Source: Membranipora membranacea
Taxonomy: Eukaryota > Bryozoa > Gymnolaemata > Cheilostomatida > Membraniporidae
DNA: 64,000 nucleotides
Direction: 5' to 3'
Assembly (NCBI GenBank): GCA_914767715.1
Contig: OU612068.1
Span: 186,001-250,000, forward strand
How positions within the stretch are numbered: position 1 is the stretch's first letter; the number at the start of each line of letters is the position of its first letter. The notes under the pieces are model-generated. The model was not told the origin of the DNA and searched no databases. It worked only from the letters and a program-made list of their open reading frames with translations. The position numbers and the translations under genes are program-made. This document shows, piece after piece, positions 36,401 to 48,900 of this stretch.

Positions 36401-39400
36401 AACTTTGCTTATTTTGAGATGCATGAATTACTATGGTGTATAACTCTATGCACCATTTATGTGCAAAAATTAATAATATCGGTAATGTATTGTTATATGT
36501 ACATCTTATTATGTCTGTGTTACAGTTAGCCAGTAAGGATAATAAGACAACTCCCAGACTGAATACAGTGACTCACCCTGACGATGTGTCACCACGAAGT
36601 CGAAGTCTCAACGAAGCAGAGCAAAAACAGCTCAACGATAAACTTAGAATATCTGAACAGAGAAACTCTGAATATCGTAACCAAGTACAGGGTCTAAAAA
36701 CAGAAATCAAGATGGCTCAAAAGGTTAGTGCTGATCCAGTGTTATCAGGCTACAGGTTGAATTCTGAGATTGTCTCCAGCACTTTTATTACGATGGTTGA
36801 TGACATAATATGATATATATATATATATATATAAAATACACCTTTACTCCCAGGTTATAACTAATGAAATAGGTGAAGGAGTAAACTTTCATGATCTGCT
36901 CAACGCAAACAGCAACTGGAGAGGACGAGCTCAGCAAATACTCGGCCTGCAAAAAAAGGTATGTCTGGCTGACCTTGACATACATATGTATTCGCCATCA
37001 CGAGACTGTGGTTAGTCCTGTAGAAACCTCTTAGCAGCAAAGTAAACTTGGGAGGTGTTATGGGATCAGTTCCACCTCCCCTCCCCTTCCTGCATTACTT
37101 ACAATGTAAACAATACAGTCTGTAAGCATATATGTAACTGTATTGTAGTAATTTTTCATATTACTTGAGAGTTATCCTTTCTTGTAAATCAATTTCGTAA
37201 ATTTTTAATCAACCTCACACCACTATTTCCTGATCAGGTCGGTGAGCTGAAGCAGCAGGTAGATCAGCAGGACCCACTACAGAGCTCTCGTGACAGTGGA
37301 GGTAGGAATGCTGATGGTGACTTGGAGGCAGAGTTTATGGGCGCTAAGCAATCTAAAGGTGCTGATATGAAACACAGAGAAGCTCTGAGAAGACTGGAGA
37401 AAGAGAAAAGGGAGGGTCAGGAGGTGAGAAGCTCCGTACAAAGCTAAACCTTCCTGTTTCTATTCTTTGTCATATAGTTTTCAAATTTGGCAATGTTTTA
37501 GGAGCACCGGCTCATCTCTTTTAGGAAAATTTTTGTTGTCATATTACCTGAAAGCATGAGGACCTGAAGTTCATAGTGTGTAATTATGATGCCGTATGAG
37601 ATTGCTGTTTGTATAGTGTGTAGAGGATCTCCCTGACATATCATGTCTGGTATTTTTCAGAGAGCCACAGCGGAATTGAAAGCCTTAGAAGGAGATTTTA
37701 GCAGCCTTAAACAAAAACTTGACGCCAGTAAAGCCCGGAATAAAGTTTTATCCAATGAGAATAAGTCATTCAAGGCAGAGATGCAGAAACTGGTAGACAA
37801 AGGAAGCCATGATGATGAGCTCATATCTGCTCTCATAGTGAGTGAGATGTGACGTTATGTGAGATAGTGCTGTTATGTCTTCTGAGATGTGACGTTATGT
37901 CATGTGCCAACTGTCTTGGCTTTCTCTGAGTGTGATCTGGTACATGGCAGACTTGACAATGATCTGACATATTCAGATAATGATTTATGTAAATGATTAT
38001 GACTTTGAACGACACACCGTATGTGGTAGGCTCCCTCCCTACACCTAGGACTATGTCGGGTTTACTATAGACCCCCCTCCCTACACCTAGGACTATGTCG
38101 GGTTTACTATAGACCCCTCTCCCTACACCTAGGACTATGTCGGGTTTACTATAGACCCCCTCCCTACACCTAGGACTATTTTACAGGCTCAGCAGGCTAA
38201 TATGAAGACAATGATAGAGCAGCTCACTCATATACAGAAAGAGAATCAGTCCTCACAGCAGAGTAAGATGGAGGCAATAACAGCTAAAACTCAGCAAGAG
38301 AATAACATGATAAGTCAGCTTAAACATATAGTATCAGAGAAAGAGGGAAAAGTTAAACAGCTAGAACAGGAACTGGTACAGCTAAAACAAGCGGTGAGTC
38401 TCTGTGTCAAACAAGCGGTGAGTCTCTGTGTAAAACAAGCGGTGAGTCTCTGTGTCAAACAAACGGTGAGTCTCTGTGTCAAACAAGCGGTGAGTCTCTG
38501 TGTCAATCAAGCGGTGAGTCTCTGTGTCAAACAAACGGTGAGTCTCTGTGTCAAACAAGCGGTGAGTCTCTGTGTCAAACAAGCGGTGAGTCTCTGTGTC
38601 AAACAAACGGTGAGTCTCTGTGTCAAACAAACGGTGAGTCTCTGTGTCAAACAAACGGTGAGTCTCTGTGTCAAACAAACGGTGAGTCTCTGTGTCAAAC
38701 AAACGGTGAGTCTCTGTGTCAAACAAGCGGTGAGTCTCTGTGTCAAACAAGCGGTGAGTCTCTGTGTAAAACAAACGGTCAGTCTCTGTGTCAAACAAAC
38801 GGTGAGTCTCTGTGTCAAACAAGATGCGAGTCTCTGTGTCAAACAAACGGTGAGTCTCTGTGTCAAACAAGATGTGAGTCTCTGTGTCAAACAAGCGGTG
38901 AGTCTCTGTGTCAAACAAACGGTGAGTCTCTGTGTCAAACAAGCGGTGAGTCTCTGTGTCAATCAAGCGGTGAGTCTCTGTGTCAAACAAACGGTGAGTC
39001 TCTGTGTCAAACAAGCGGTGAGTCTCTGTGTCAAACAAGCGGTGAGTCTCTGTGTCAAACAAACGGTGAGTCTCTGTGTCAAACAAACGGTGAGTCTCTG
39101 TGTCAAACAAACGGTGAGTCTCTGTGTCAAACAAACGGTGAGTCTCTGTGTCAAACAAACGGTGAGTCTCTGTGTCAAACAAGCGGTGAGTCTCTGTGTC
39201 AAACAAGCGGTGAGTCTCTGTGTAAAACAAACGGTCAGTCTCTGTGTCAAACAAACGGTGAGTCTCTGTGTCAAACAAGATGCGAGTCTCTGTGTCAAAC
39301 AAACGGTGAGTCTCTGTGTCAAACAAGCGGTGAGTCTCTGTGTCAAACAAACGGTGAGTCTCTGTGTCAAACAAACGGTGAGTCTCTGTGTCAAACAAGC

Positions 39401-42400
39401 GGTGAGTCTCTGTGTCAAACAAGCGGTGAGTCTCTGTGTCAAACAAACGGTGAGTCTCTGTGTCAAACAAGCGGTGAGTCTCTGTGTCAAACAAACGGTG
39501 AGTCTCTGTGTCAAACAAACGGTGAGTCTCTGTGTAAAACAAACGGTGAGTCTCTGTGTCAAACAAACGGTGAGTCTCTGTGTCAAACAAGCGGTGAGTC
39601 TCTGTGTCAAACAAACGGTGAGTCTCTGTGTAAAACAAGCGGTGAGTCTCTGTGTCAAACAAGCGGTGAGTCTCTGTGTCAAACAAACGGTGAGTCTCTG
39701 TGTCAAACAAACGGTGAGTCTCTGTGTCAAACAAGCGGTGAGTCTCTGTGTAAAACAAACGGTGAGTCTCTGTGTCAAACAAACGGTGAGTCTCTGTGTC
39801 AAACAAACGGTGAGTCTCTGTGTCAAACAAGCGGTGAGTCTCTGTGTCAAACAAACGGTGAGTCTCTGTGTCAAACAAACGGTGAGTCTCTGTGTCAAAC
39901 AAACGGTGAGTCTCTGTGTCAAACAAGATGTGAGTCTCTGTGTCAAACAAACGGTGAGTCTCTGTGTCAAACAAACGGTGAGTCTCTGTGTCAAACAAAC
40001 GGTGAGTCTCTGTGTCAAACAAGCGGTGAGTCTCTGTGTCAAACAAACGGTGAGTCTCTGTGTCAAACAAGCGGTGAGTCTCTGTGTCAAACAAACGGTG
40101 AGTCTCTGTGTCAAACAAGCGGTGAGTCTCTGTGTCAAACAAACGGTGAGTCTCTGTGTCAAACAAGCGGTGAGTCTCTGTGTCAAACAAGCGGTGAGTC
40201 TCTGTGTAAAACAAGATGTGAGTCTCTGTGTCAAACAAACGGTGAGTCTCTGTGTCAAACAAACGGTGAGTCTCTGTGTCAAACAAACGGTGAGTCTCTG
40301 TGTCAAACAAGCGGTGAGTCTCTGTGTCAAACAAACGGTGAGTCTCTGTGTCAAACAAGCGGTGAGTCTCTGTGTCAAACAAACGGTGAGTCTCTGTGTC
40401 AAACAAGCGGTGAGTCTCTGTGTCAAACAAACGGTGAGTCTCTGTGTCAAACAAGCGGTGAGTCTCTGTGTCAAACAAGCGGTGAGTCTCTGTGTCAAAC
40501 AAACGGTGAGTCTCTGTGTCAAACAAGATGCGAGTCTCTGTGTAACACAGATCATACTCTCCAGAGAACAGGTGATTGACACCTATAGTTCTCAGAGATC
40601 CCTGGACAATTTTAGAATATTACTGAATTTTACTGATAGAAAACATCATTGATGTTAGAAGGATGAGAATGTTCCAGTAGTATAGTTGTCGGTGATGTTG
40701 AGATTATGGGATTTCTCTGAGTTTGATATATGAGGGATTTGCGAGAGCTACTGGTTGTGGTATATGGGTAGGAAGAAGCCAGGGCAAATCCCACAAGCTA
40801 GAGCGGGAATTTGAATCTGGGACCTCTCGCTTTATAGCTAATGTGATCAGTTTCGCTATTGAAGCTTCTCACCATATTATGCTCTCAATTAAACTCTCAA
40901 TTAAAATAAATATAATTTCAAAATTTGAATTGAATTCAAGATTATATTATCAATTTGCAGAAGATTCAGGAGTCACAGATGAACAGCGTGACCTCTTTAT
41001 TTGAGCGACCGCCGACTCAGCAGTCTGCCAGGAGCGCCCGATCAGACCGACCAGATCGACCAGACAGCAGAGCTAACAACCAGCACTCCTCTGAACAACT
41101 CAACTCTAACAGTCAAACTCAGCCCGACGGTCAGACTCAGGCCGCCCCCTCCTTCCCCTCATATGATGATGACGGTGATAGTGATGAAGAAGGGGAGATA
41201 ACCACTAATAAAAGTAGAGTTACCTCCTCCGGTCCTCGTGTCTCATCTAGACAAGGGTCAGCCAGAGGTCAGTATCCTAATAACAAAGTCATAGAGTTAC
41301 ATGATTATCTAGTCAAATATTCAAGGCTATAAAGGTCAATCAAGCTTAGTTATTTGGTTATAGGAACTGTGGGTTGTATGCACTGTGAGTTATAGGCGTG
41401 CCTTGTCACATATGAACCTCAAACAGATCAAGGAATGTGTAGATTAAGGACATTTAATGAGCATCACAGTTACTAGCTTACTGTCATGAGAAGCCAACAC
41501 CAGTGTTGTCCTCACCATTCTGTGGAGATGTATATAGTATAAAGCCTGATATCCAGCATTGAAATCCATATCTGGAATAGCATAATTATCTTTCTTTTGC
41601 CAAACGAAGGGCTTGCAAGAATAGCCAGTCCTTAGTAGCATTTCTAGGAATGCATAAAATCAGTAACGATCAAGGCGTTTTTTTACTTTTCGCAGTTTTG
41701 TAAACAAGACAATTCCCAGGTTACATTCTGCATGCTAGTAAGGACAGCATAGACATCGATAAATAGATGCCTAATCAGTTTTTGCGGTTTCGTTATTACT
41801 GGTTCACCAAAATCAGTGGTAGGGATTTATAGCTTCTTATGTTATGTTTTTCAGCTGGTCCATTAAGTTCATTCTAAATCATTCTTGAACAAATCCCTAC
41901 CACTGATTTTTTATATACAGGAGATTCACGAAAAGTGGAGCGACTCCCAAGAGCGGCTTAGGTTTCTACTGGCTCTATTTCTATGAAGGACAGCCAATCA
42001 AATCATTATCAGATCAGCTCGTTGAGTGTTTTAATTGGATAGGGTTATGCTAATACTTCCATTCTATGAGAAGACTGTTATATTCTGTGCTGATATCCTT
42101 TCTATTTGTGATGATAAAACTCAAGTTGTCTCCTCTCTGAGCACTTACCTCAGAGAGAAGACAACTTTAGTTTAGCTATGTTATTATTTACAGTGAAATC
42201 AGGCAAACAGATAAATGGCGGATCACAGAGGCCGACATCTAATAGCGGTAGAAAATCAGGAGCCGGAGAAACCAGGGCGAGATCTGGTAAAGGTTCCTCC
42301 AGACCTGGTACTGCAGTCAGGTGAGAAATCTGAGCTCACCGTCAAGATTTATCAGTTTAACTTCCCCTCCGGTAGCTGTCTGTCATGGCTTATAACTTGG

Positions 42401-44287
42401 CTGCAGCTGTTTTTTATCTGCAGACATCACATAACATAACAAAAAAGTCTACGATTATCAAATAGTCTTCACTATAAATAAAGTTTCTATGTTAAAACAA
42501 TAACACCAGCAAAGATATCGATAATGATATGATATATCAGACTTTTCTACAGTCTCGATCAATCATAGCAGTTTGTTATTGCCGTTATATTCTATGCAGC
42601 TGGATAGTAAGCTCAGCTTTAGACTTATTTAGCTATATCTCTAGTATGATATGCTATCACATCTCTCACATTATATTATATGTTTTATGTTTTTAGTAAC
42701 AATAAAGTGGAGATGAGTAGCAGGGAGAGAGAGACATACGAAGCTCATCTTCTGGAGCATAAGAGTTTAGCTCAGGCCTCTCAGGTAGAGAGAGATAAAC
42801 TAATGGAGCTTCTACAAGTCACACAGAGAAGGTATCCACATATCCTCCTAATACTCTGTCTGTATACTATAATCCCTTATCAGAGAAATATAACTCTTAG
42901 ACAAGCCAAAACCTCAGGGATTATTAACATTGTTGTGTAAATTAATTCATTGTTATTCTTATTACTGATTTAACGCCAAATTTTGCCTGATCTCTGTTTG
43001 TATTGTATGATTTAACGAACAGCGTAATCTAGTTTACAATGAAAAGACAATCCTGAATATCAGTTTAACTTAAGTCCAGTTTACACTTATTAGATTCTAG
43101 GATCTCACACTATAGGCCATCCGACTCTTTCTGATATGTGTTTAGATGTCATTTAGGAAGTTGGTGGATGGCACCCATCTATGAAAGACATGACTGTTAA
43201 TCACTGCTTGTAACTTAAATATGAAACAGCAAGTATCAGAACTACTGTAATGTAATGGTGATGGTGATCTGTGATATAAAGCGATATTTGATGATAATTA
43301 ACAGGTTAGATGAAGCAAACGATCAGACTTTAATGTATCAGAATGAGATGAAATCTCACAAACAGAACGCAGTTCAGCTCGAGAAAATAATCGGGAAGAT
43401 GAGACTGGAGGGATCTCAGAATAAATCAACATCAGGTCAGTTAGTCAGTCAATCAGCTGCTCTCCCATCTGGCTGTTATACTTAGAATCTCATATCGGAC
43501 ACATTCCTGCTATATTTTTAAACTCTGACATCATAGAAGACTTTTACTGCTGTGATAAAGTCCAGCTATATATTAATATTACAATGTCCTTGTAGATATT
43601 TCATCACACGTTGATAAGAAATGTAATAATTATTCAAGATAAGTCAGGTCAGTTTTCTGCTGAGGTACAAAGTTCAGAATCCGTATATATGAGGTGTATT
43701 ATCACGTCTACAAGTCCTTCAAGTACAAACCTAATCATACCCGGCTACTATCAATGACTAAACATTCTGTACCCTGATCTATTGAACTATAGAACGGTCG
43801 TGTGACAAACTCTCATCTCATTGATATTTTTGGTCCGCATTTTTTTACATAGAAATTTTCACAAGGTAAATAACTTTACAAAGCCTTCTTACTTTAAGTC
43901 CTCTGTCAAACTTTATTTGTGATTATCTCATGGGCATGTCTTCTTGTAATTTTAACTTTTATTGGCCCTCATTTGAAATTAGGACAAAATTAATATTTAG
44001 TTGTTGTAGGAGTGTCGAGGAGACGAGAGAAGACTAATACTAGCGGTAATTTCTCACTGGGTAGTATGACAGATTTACGAGGGGGAGGCCAGGCTGAGAG
44101 AGTCGATGAGTTAGAAACCTCGCTATCTATACAAAGAGATGAAAATGAGGCTCTAAAAGCAGCCTTAGAGAGTACGCTAAGGGCGAAAGAAGAGGACCTA
44201 AAATTATATAATGACATGATAGAACAAACTAAACTTGTATTTTTACAAGGACTACGTCAGATAAAATCTCAGAAGCAGTCCAGCTGA
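33426..44287 (+). CDS. CCDC13: Coiled-coil domain-containing protein 13 (CCDC13)
   Basis: A centriolar-satellite/ciliary coiled-coil protein needed for cilium formation in vertebrate cells. Exons: 33426-33611, 34148-34222, 34559-34664, 35696-35838, 36526-36723, 36854-36958, 37238-37423, 37661-37837, 38187-38393, 40961-41267, 42194-42320, 42697-42831, 43305-43435, 44010-44287. Total 2361 bases, 786 aa (human about 715). Conserved blocks: DENGRLFKLLSERDYEIRQL in exon 3, WRGRAQQIL in exon 6, SRNKVLS-like ARNKVLS and KGSHDDELI in exon 8, and the C-terminal ENEALKAAL then FLQGLRQIK. Glu/Lys/Gln-rich heptads run almost throughout. The region encoded by exons 10-11 is a low-complexity Ser/Arg/Asp linker and accounts for the extra length. 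The donor of exon 9 was taken as the first copy in the 24-bp array; because units are 24 bases, any other copy would keep frame and add 8 residues per unit. Confidence 0.93.
35442..35477. repeat. 13-bp perfect hairpin in CCDC13 intron 3
   Basis: TTAGAGGCGGAGA and TCTCCGCCTCTAA separated by 10 bases. Confidence 0.8.
38039..38180 (+). repeat. 42-bp tandem repeat abutting the acceptor of CCDC13 exon 9
   Basis: Units begin 'ctacacctag' at 38039, 38081, 38123 and 38164 (spacings 42, 42, 41). The last, partial unit runs into 'ttttacag' and exon 9 at 38187. Each unit contains 'ggtttactatagacccc', a pyrimidine-containing, branch-point-compatible segment. Confidence 0.9.
38388..40547 (+). repeat. 24-bp satellite, 90 units, each spanning a splice donor
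   Basis: Ninety head-to-tail 24-base units, consensus 'caa(g/a)cggtgagtctctgtgt' then 'caaa', run from 38388 to 40547 with no phase slip. The first unit overlaps the end of CCDC13 exon 9 and its donor (GCG|GTGAGT at 38391-38399). About 85 units keep an exact GTGAGT; two read GTCAGT and three have 'gatgcgagt'. The commonest variable site is G/A in 'caagcgg' versus 'caaacgg'. Because 24 is divisible by 3 and the unit has no stop in the relevant frames, it is open through its length in the exon 9 frame (Q-A/T-VSLCVK repeated) and in two - strand frames. The 816-, 714- and 539-codon open frames here are products of the repeat. Confidence 0.98.
41809..41910. repeat. 20-bp inverted repeat, CCDC13 intron 10
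   Basis: AAAATCAGTGGTAGGGATTT (41809-41828) is exactly complementary to 41891-41910, with a 62-base loop. May be a tiny MITE. Confidence 0.8.
42124..42167. repeat. Hairpin just upstream of CCDC13 exon 11
   Basis: AAGTTGTCTCCTCTCTGAG pairs with CTCAGAGAGAAGACAACTT with one mismatch or bulge. It ends 26 bases before exon 11 (42194), so it could affect acceptor access. Shares GTTGTCTCC with the hairpin at 24821. Confidence 0.7.
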
Positions 44288-45004
44288 GTTCTATCTTATA
44301 ACATGTGCTACTTCAGTATTAATCCCATCACTATCACAGCTATCCCAGTATAAATCTGTCCTCTCTCACTGCTACCCCGGTATAAATCCGTCCTCTCTCA
44401 CATGCCGTACATGATTTATTTTCCTCAGCTATTTTCTATTCTTTGTCACATTGAGTCATGTTTTTATGAGATTTCACAAACACTCAATATAATATCAAAT
44501 ATTCAATCATCTGATGAGTCTTCAGTAAAGATTTTAGTGATGTGCGAACTGTGTAGATGTATATGATATATACCACTAATATTTGCGATAATAGCTGTCT
44601 CTATATCACCATATCAGCTGCCTCGATCAAATACAAAATATACTGACAAATTAGAATGCCTACTCTCACTCACAAGCTGTCAAAAACATAAGTACTCTGG
44701 GTGTTTTATCAAGGAGTTGGTTTTATAATCATTATCTCAAATTTGGCTACAAACATACCAGGCATTTACGTCAACATTATTCAGCGGGTTATATCTGTCA
44801 GTAAATTCATGATTTTGATTTGTTTTACATTTTACATGTCTCCCAAAAAGAAGCTAAACGAGTATTTTCGTGATCAGAGTGAATGGTCACAGACGTGAAG
44901 GAAAGACATAAATTACTGGAGTCAAAATTTACCCTTAATTTGTTCATGTCTGAAAATAAAACTGCCCTAAAGCCAATCTTCTGGTTTTGATTGGCTTGGT
45001 GGGG

Positions 45005-45037
45005 CCAATGAACTAAACTAAAGGTTTAGTTTATTGG
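45005..45037. repeat. 33-bp palindrome, copy 1
   Basis: CCAATGAACTAAAC ... GTTTAGTTTATTGG, nearly perfect. A relative lies at 45488-45520, and a further 8-bp hairpin (AGCCAATC/GATTGGCT) at 44971-44996. Confidence 0.85.
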
Positions 45038-45487
45038 TGGGGCAGCCAAACAAATCAATAATTGGATTCCATTTTATTAGCAAGTTCTTATCCCACATTG
45101 ATATAGAAAGCAGACAACTCTCTTATCATTCGTGGGAATTCCGGATGGTCATATGATGCATGACGATGTGTAGCCTTAGAGTTGCAACTTGATTACAGCC
45201 CTCAAGAAAACACTCATTGTAGCTATCGGAAATAATAAATGTAAATGTGTACCTCAAGGCTAAGTCCAAAGTCCAGTGAGTGATGCAGTTGTTTGTTGGA
45301 AATAAAAGTGTGATTCTTTGTGTCAGCAGCTCACAACACTCTGAACATTGAGAAGGAGCACTCATAAGGAGGAACTTCACCATTTCAACTAAAAGTAAGT
45401 AACTGCACCATCTGTCACTCATTCAGAAGATCAATTAAGGATTAGAGGAACTAAAACTGAGAGTTAAAATTCAAATAGTCGGTAGAA

Positions 45488-45520
45488 CCAATGAACTAAA
45501 CCTAAGGTTTAGTTCATTGG
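45488..45520. repeat. 33-bp palindrome, copy 2
   Basis: CCAATGAACTAAACC paired with GGTTTAGTTCATTGG around a 3-base centre. 483 bases from copy 1, same sequence family; contains CCAAT/ATTGG at both tips. Confidence 0.85.
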
Positions 45521-45961
45521 ACTGGTAGAACAAGTAGTAGTAGGTAGTTGACTGGAAAAAAATAAAAGCTTTTACCTAGAGAATAAAAAGGTGTCTTGTT
45601 GTGAAGAGACTGAGAGTAAAACTATAAGTGGTGTGGCTCAATCCTGTGCCTCATGATGCTGATTTTTCCGTCTTTGCTGAAATAACTCAAAGCATTGGTA
45701 CTGGGGCAATTCACCAAATTGAGTTAACACTTTAATTATACCACTGTCTGATATTCTGCCTAGTTGTTGGCAATGTATGTATGATTCAATTTGTATTAAA
45801 AGTTATTATACAAATATCGAATCAACAACAGAACTCCCTTGATGATATCAATAATAACATGATTAAAGGGAAGTCAGATATTGCCAGTTCGGTCCTTCTG
45901 ATTATATCGATCAATTGACACTGATATAAAATCATTTGATTATTGTATTTGTTTACAGTTT

Positions 45962-48900
45962 ATGTATCGGAAGCATCTGAAACAGCAACAAGAGATGGCC
46001 GAGCAGCAACAAGTGATCAGCAGAGTATCTAACTACCCGCTGGTAAAGGATACATGGAGTAAAGTATCCGAGGTGTACCAGAGAGGTAAAGATGGTAGCC
46101 GTATTATCAGATTCTGTGGAGGTGTGGCCGAGACGAGCGCCAGCCTCGCATACATGGCTAGTCAGCCTGTCCTCGACAAGCTACCAGGTAAGGTATATTA
46201 TGAGATGTATCACACCCTGATCACACAGATTACTTATCATAATCCAAGCACATAATCTAAATAAAATGGAAAAGTTGACATTACAGTCCCTGCTTAAAGA
46301 AATCGTTCTGTCATAAATCATTGCTAAATAGCTGCACTTCCTAGAGCTGGGAGTTGGGTTTTAGTTAGTGAGTAACAGTAACAGTCCCTCAATAGTTTTG
46401 ATTGTTGACTGACTCGAGGGCCATCTGGCAGGGAGAGGGTGAATAGTTTGGGGCCTCAAACTAGAGCACCACTGATGTGACAGTTGATACAATAAAGTCT
46501 ATTTTATAATATTTAATAATAATTCTCCTGCGGTAATTGTAGTTGGTGCTGTGAATGACTACGCTCTGAATAAACTGGAGAGTTTAGAGGAGAAATATCC
46601 AGTAATAGTTAAGCCTACTGAAGAGATGGTAAATATCACATACACAGATTGATAGTCAGGAGTATAATCACATTGCATGCTTCTCTTATCACTATGTGTT
46701 ATAAAAGTCCAAAATTCATTGTATGATGAAAGTTTGAACTTCCTTCACACGTTGTTGGGTTAGTTGTGTACTATAATGAGATTAGGAGTTATTCGAGCAT
46801 TTATTATGAACTTTGTACCTCATTAATCATTCATGAGATGATCAATTATAATTGTTATCCAGCCCGCTGCTTGTTTTTTCTATCATTGAGCTCACGATTG
46901 GGTATTTTCATGACTAATAGTGGAAAAATCCAGGTCAGATTTCGTGTTAATTATCAGGTGACCGGTTATTTATGATAACTTGTATAATGGAGGATGTCCA
47001 CTTAGAGCCTCTCTGCTATCTACTAGCTGTTGTTTATGGAAGCTTACTGTGTATTTACATTAATTAGGTGGATGCTGTAAAGTCTTATTCTACCACCAAG
47101 CTTGAGGAAGCAAAGAATTACAGCACTGATAAGTTTAATCAGCTGGCTGATATAGCTAGACTGAATGCTGTTATCGGTGTAGCTGATATCGTTGTGGACT
47201 CTCTGCTACCACCCGTACCAACCCAAGAAGAGAGTAATGCTGCAGATACTCCAGCTAAAGCTGAAGATGTAAGCTTGTAGATCTGAATTGTTTTGCCACC
47301 GCACAGTAGGAATATGGGGACAGGAATTGTTGAATATAAGATCACTGTGGCTAACGCTGTTCATCTCCCTTTTCATAAGATTTTAAAATTCCAATTACTG
47401 CCACAAAACTTTAGCTTTAACCTGACCTGTATCAACTGATAATTATAGCAGTATTGATTTACTATGACACTGCTGTCACTGCTCGTGATACCTAAGAGCC
47501 ACACCCAGGTGTGACCAATCTCCTTATAACAGTCTTATGTTGTATAGTCTGATAGAGTATAGTCTTATATTTTATAGTCTGATATTGTATCGTATGTATA
47601 TATTGTATTCTGTTTTGTGATCAGGTTGTAGCTCTACCTGCCGAGGCATCTACCAGAGTTAAAATGCTGAGTGATAAGGTAAAGAGGAGAGCTTATGATA
47701 ACGCTATGGCTAAAGCTGGAGCTCTACAGAAGAGAAGTCAGGCAGCTGTAGAGAAACTCATCCATACCATCGATCTGGTCAGTAGGCTATTTATTATAAG
47801 TCGTCTCCCCTACAGCTGCTGGTCAGCTCTGAGGGTGATGTGTGTATACAGGTCACATGCTTGCTGTGTATACAGTGTATGTTAGGCTTGTATTATCGTG
47901 TCTGTCTGTCTGTCTGTTGTATAGGACCAGCATGTCTAACTTACAGGCAAGATAAAAATCTAGTAAACAACAGCTGCAAATTGATATTATATGGATACTG
48001 CAGTTATGTATATCATGGGTTTATTAAATCAATGACCCCCTCATATCTATGTTATAAGTAAGGCTGTACTACTAGTTTGGATATTGCTCGTTTAGTGACG
48101 GCGTCTCGTTTCTGTTATAGATTGATTTCGCTCAGGAGAATATTCGTAGCCTTAGAGTAGATGATGTGAAGGATAAAGTGAAGGCTGTATATGAGGAGGT
48201 GACTGAGGAGGGAGATGAGATGGAACCTCTACCTGCTGATGCTGTGAGTAATATGTACAATACATACAATACATACTACAATATATTTATATACTATAAC
48301 TATGTATATAAATATACTCAAGCATATTATAAGATATGTTTTCAGTATCATGTATCAATGACTTTATTGTCCACCTACCAGCTATTTATTGTACTGATGG
48401 TATAAATTGGTTATTTTTTGTAGTCGGTTGAGAGGAAAGCTATCGCTACCGCCCGCGCCCTGACACTCCGAGCCAGACAATCCTTCAGAACAATCTCAAA
48501 CCTCGCCTTCGCCCTGCCCGCCGCCACCCGGACCCTCGTCACTGATGCCTATAACTACACTGATAGCATGTACCACACCTTCTCTAAGACTGAATCATTC
48601 AAGGACTTCTCATCTGATGTTATCAGACAGCTGAGAGAAAGACTAACCTTCCTGGAGGAGACGGCCGCTAACATCACTAACTATGTACTTCAGGCTGCAC
48701 CTCTACAATGGCTGGTAAGTTTGACTTGCTGTATTAGAATATGGGAGTTACCCTCTCATTGAACATGTGATCAAGGAGAGGGTAACTCATAATTATACAC
48801 TCTAATTTGCCATTATCTTTAATGCTTGCGCTAAAATCAATTACAAATTAAACCTAATTATGCGAGGGTCATTCATAGATATACATATCCTAGCATGACG

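Larger units (their letters stand above)
44288..45961. other. Intergenic, CCDC13 to perilipin
   Basis: Contains CCDC13 3' sequence, presumed perilipin 5' UTR/promoter, and the hairpins at 44971-44996, 45005-45037 and 45488-45520. An acceptor-like 'tttacag' at 45952-45958 just before the perilipin ATG implies at least one upstream non-coding or short coding exon that I could not place. Confidence 0.5.

Noticed and set aside
38388-40547. CRISPR array
   Set aside because: Units are contiguous with no spacers, and the sequence is a eukaryotic intron.
38382-40582. Long minus-strand open frames (714 and 539 codons)
   Set aside because: Pure readings of the 24-bp repeat in other frames; no start context or non-repeat sequence.
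38202-40652. An 816-codon open frame
   Set aside because: It is exon 9 of CCDC13 read through the 24-bp array and into intron. Length comes from the repeat, not from a gene. Kept as a repeat and discussed as a finding.
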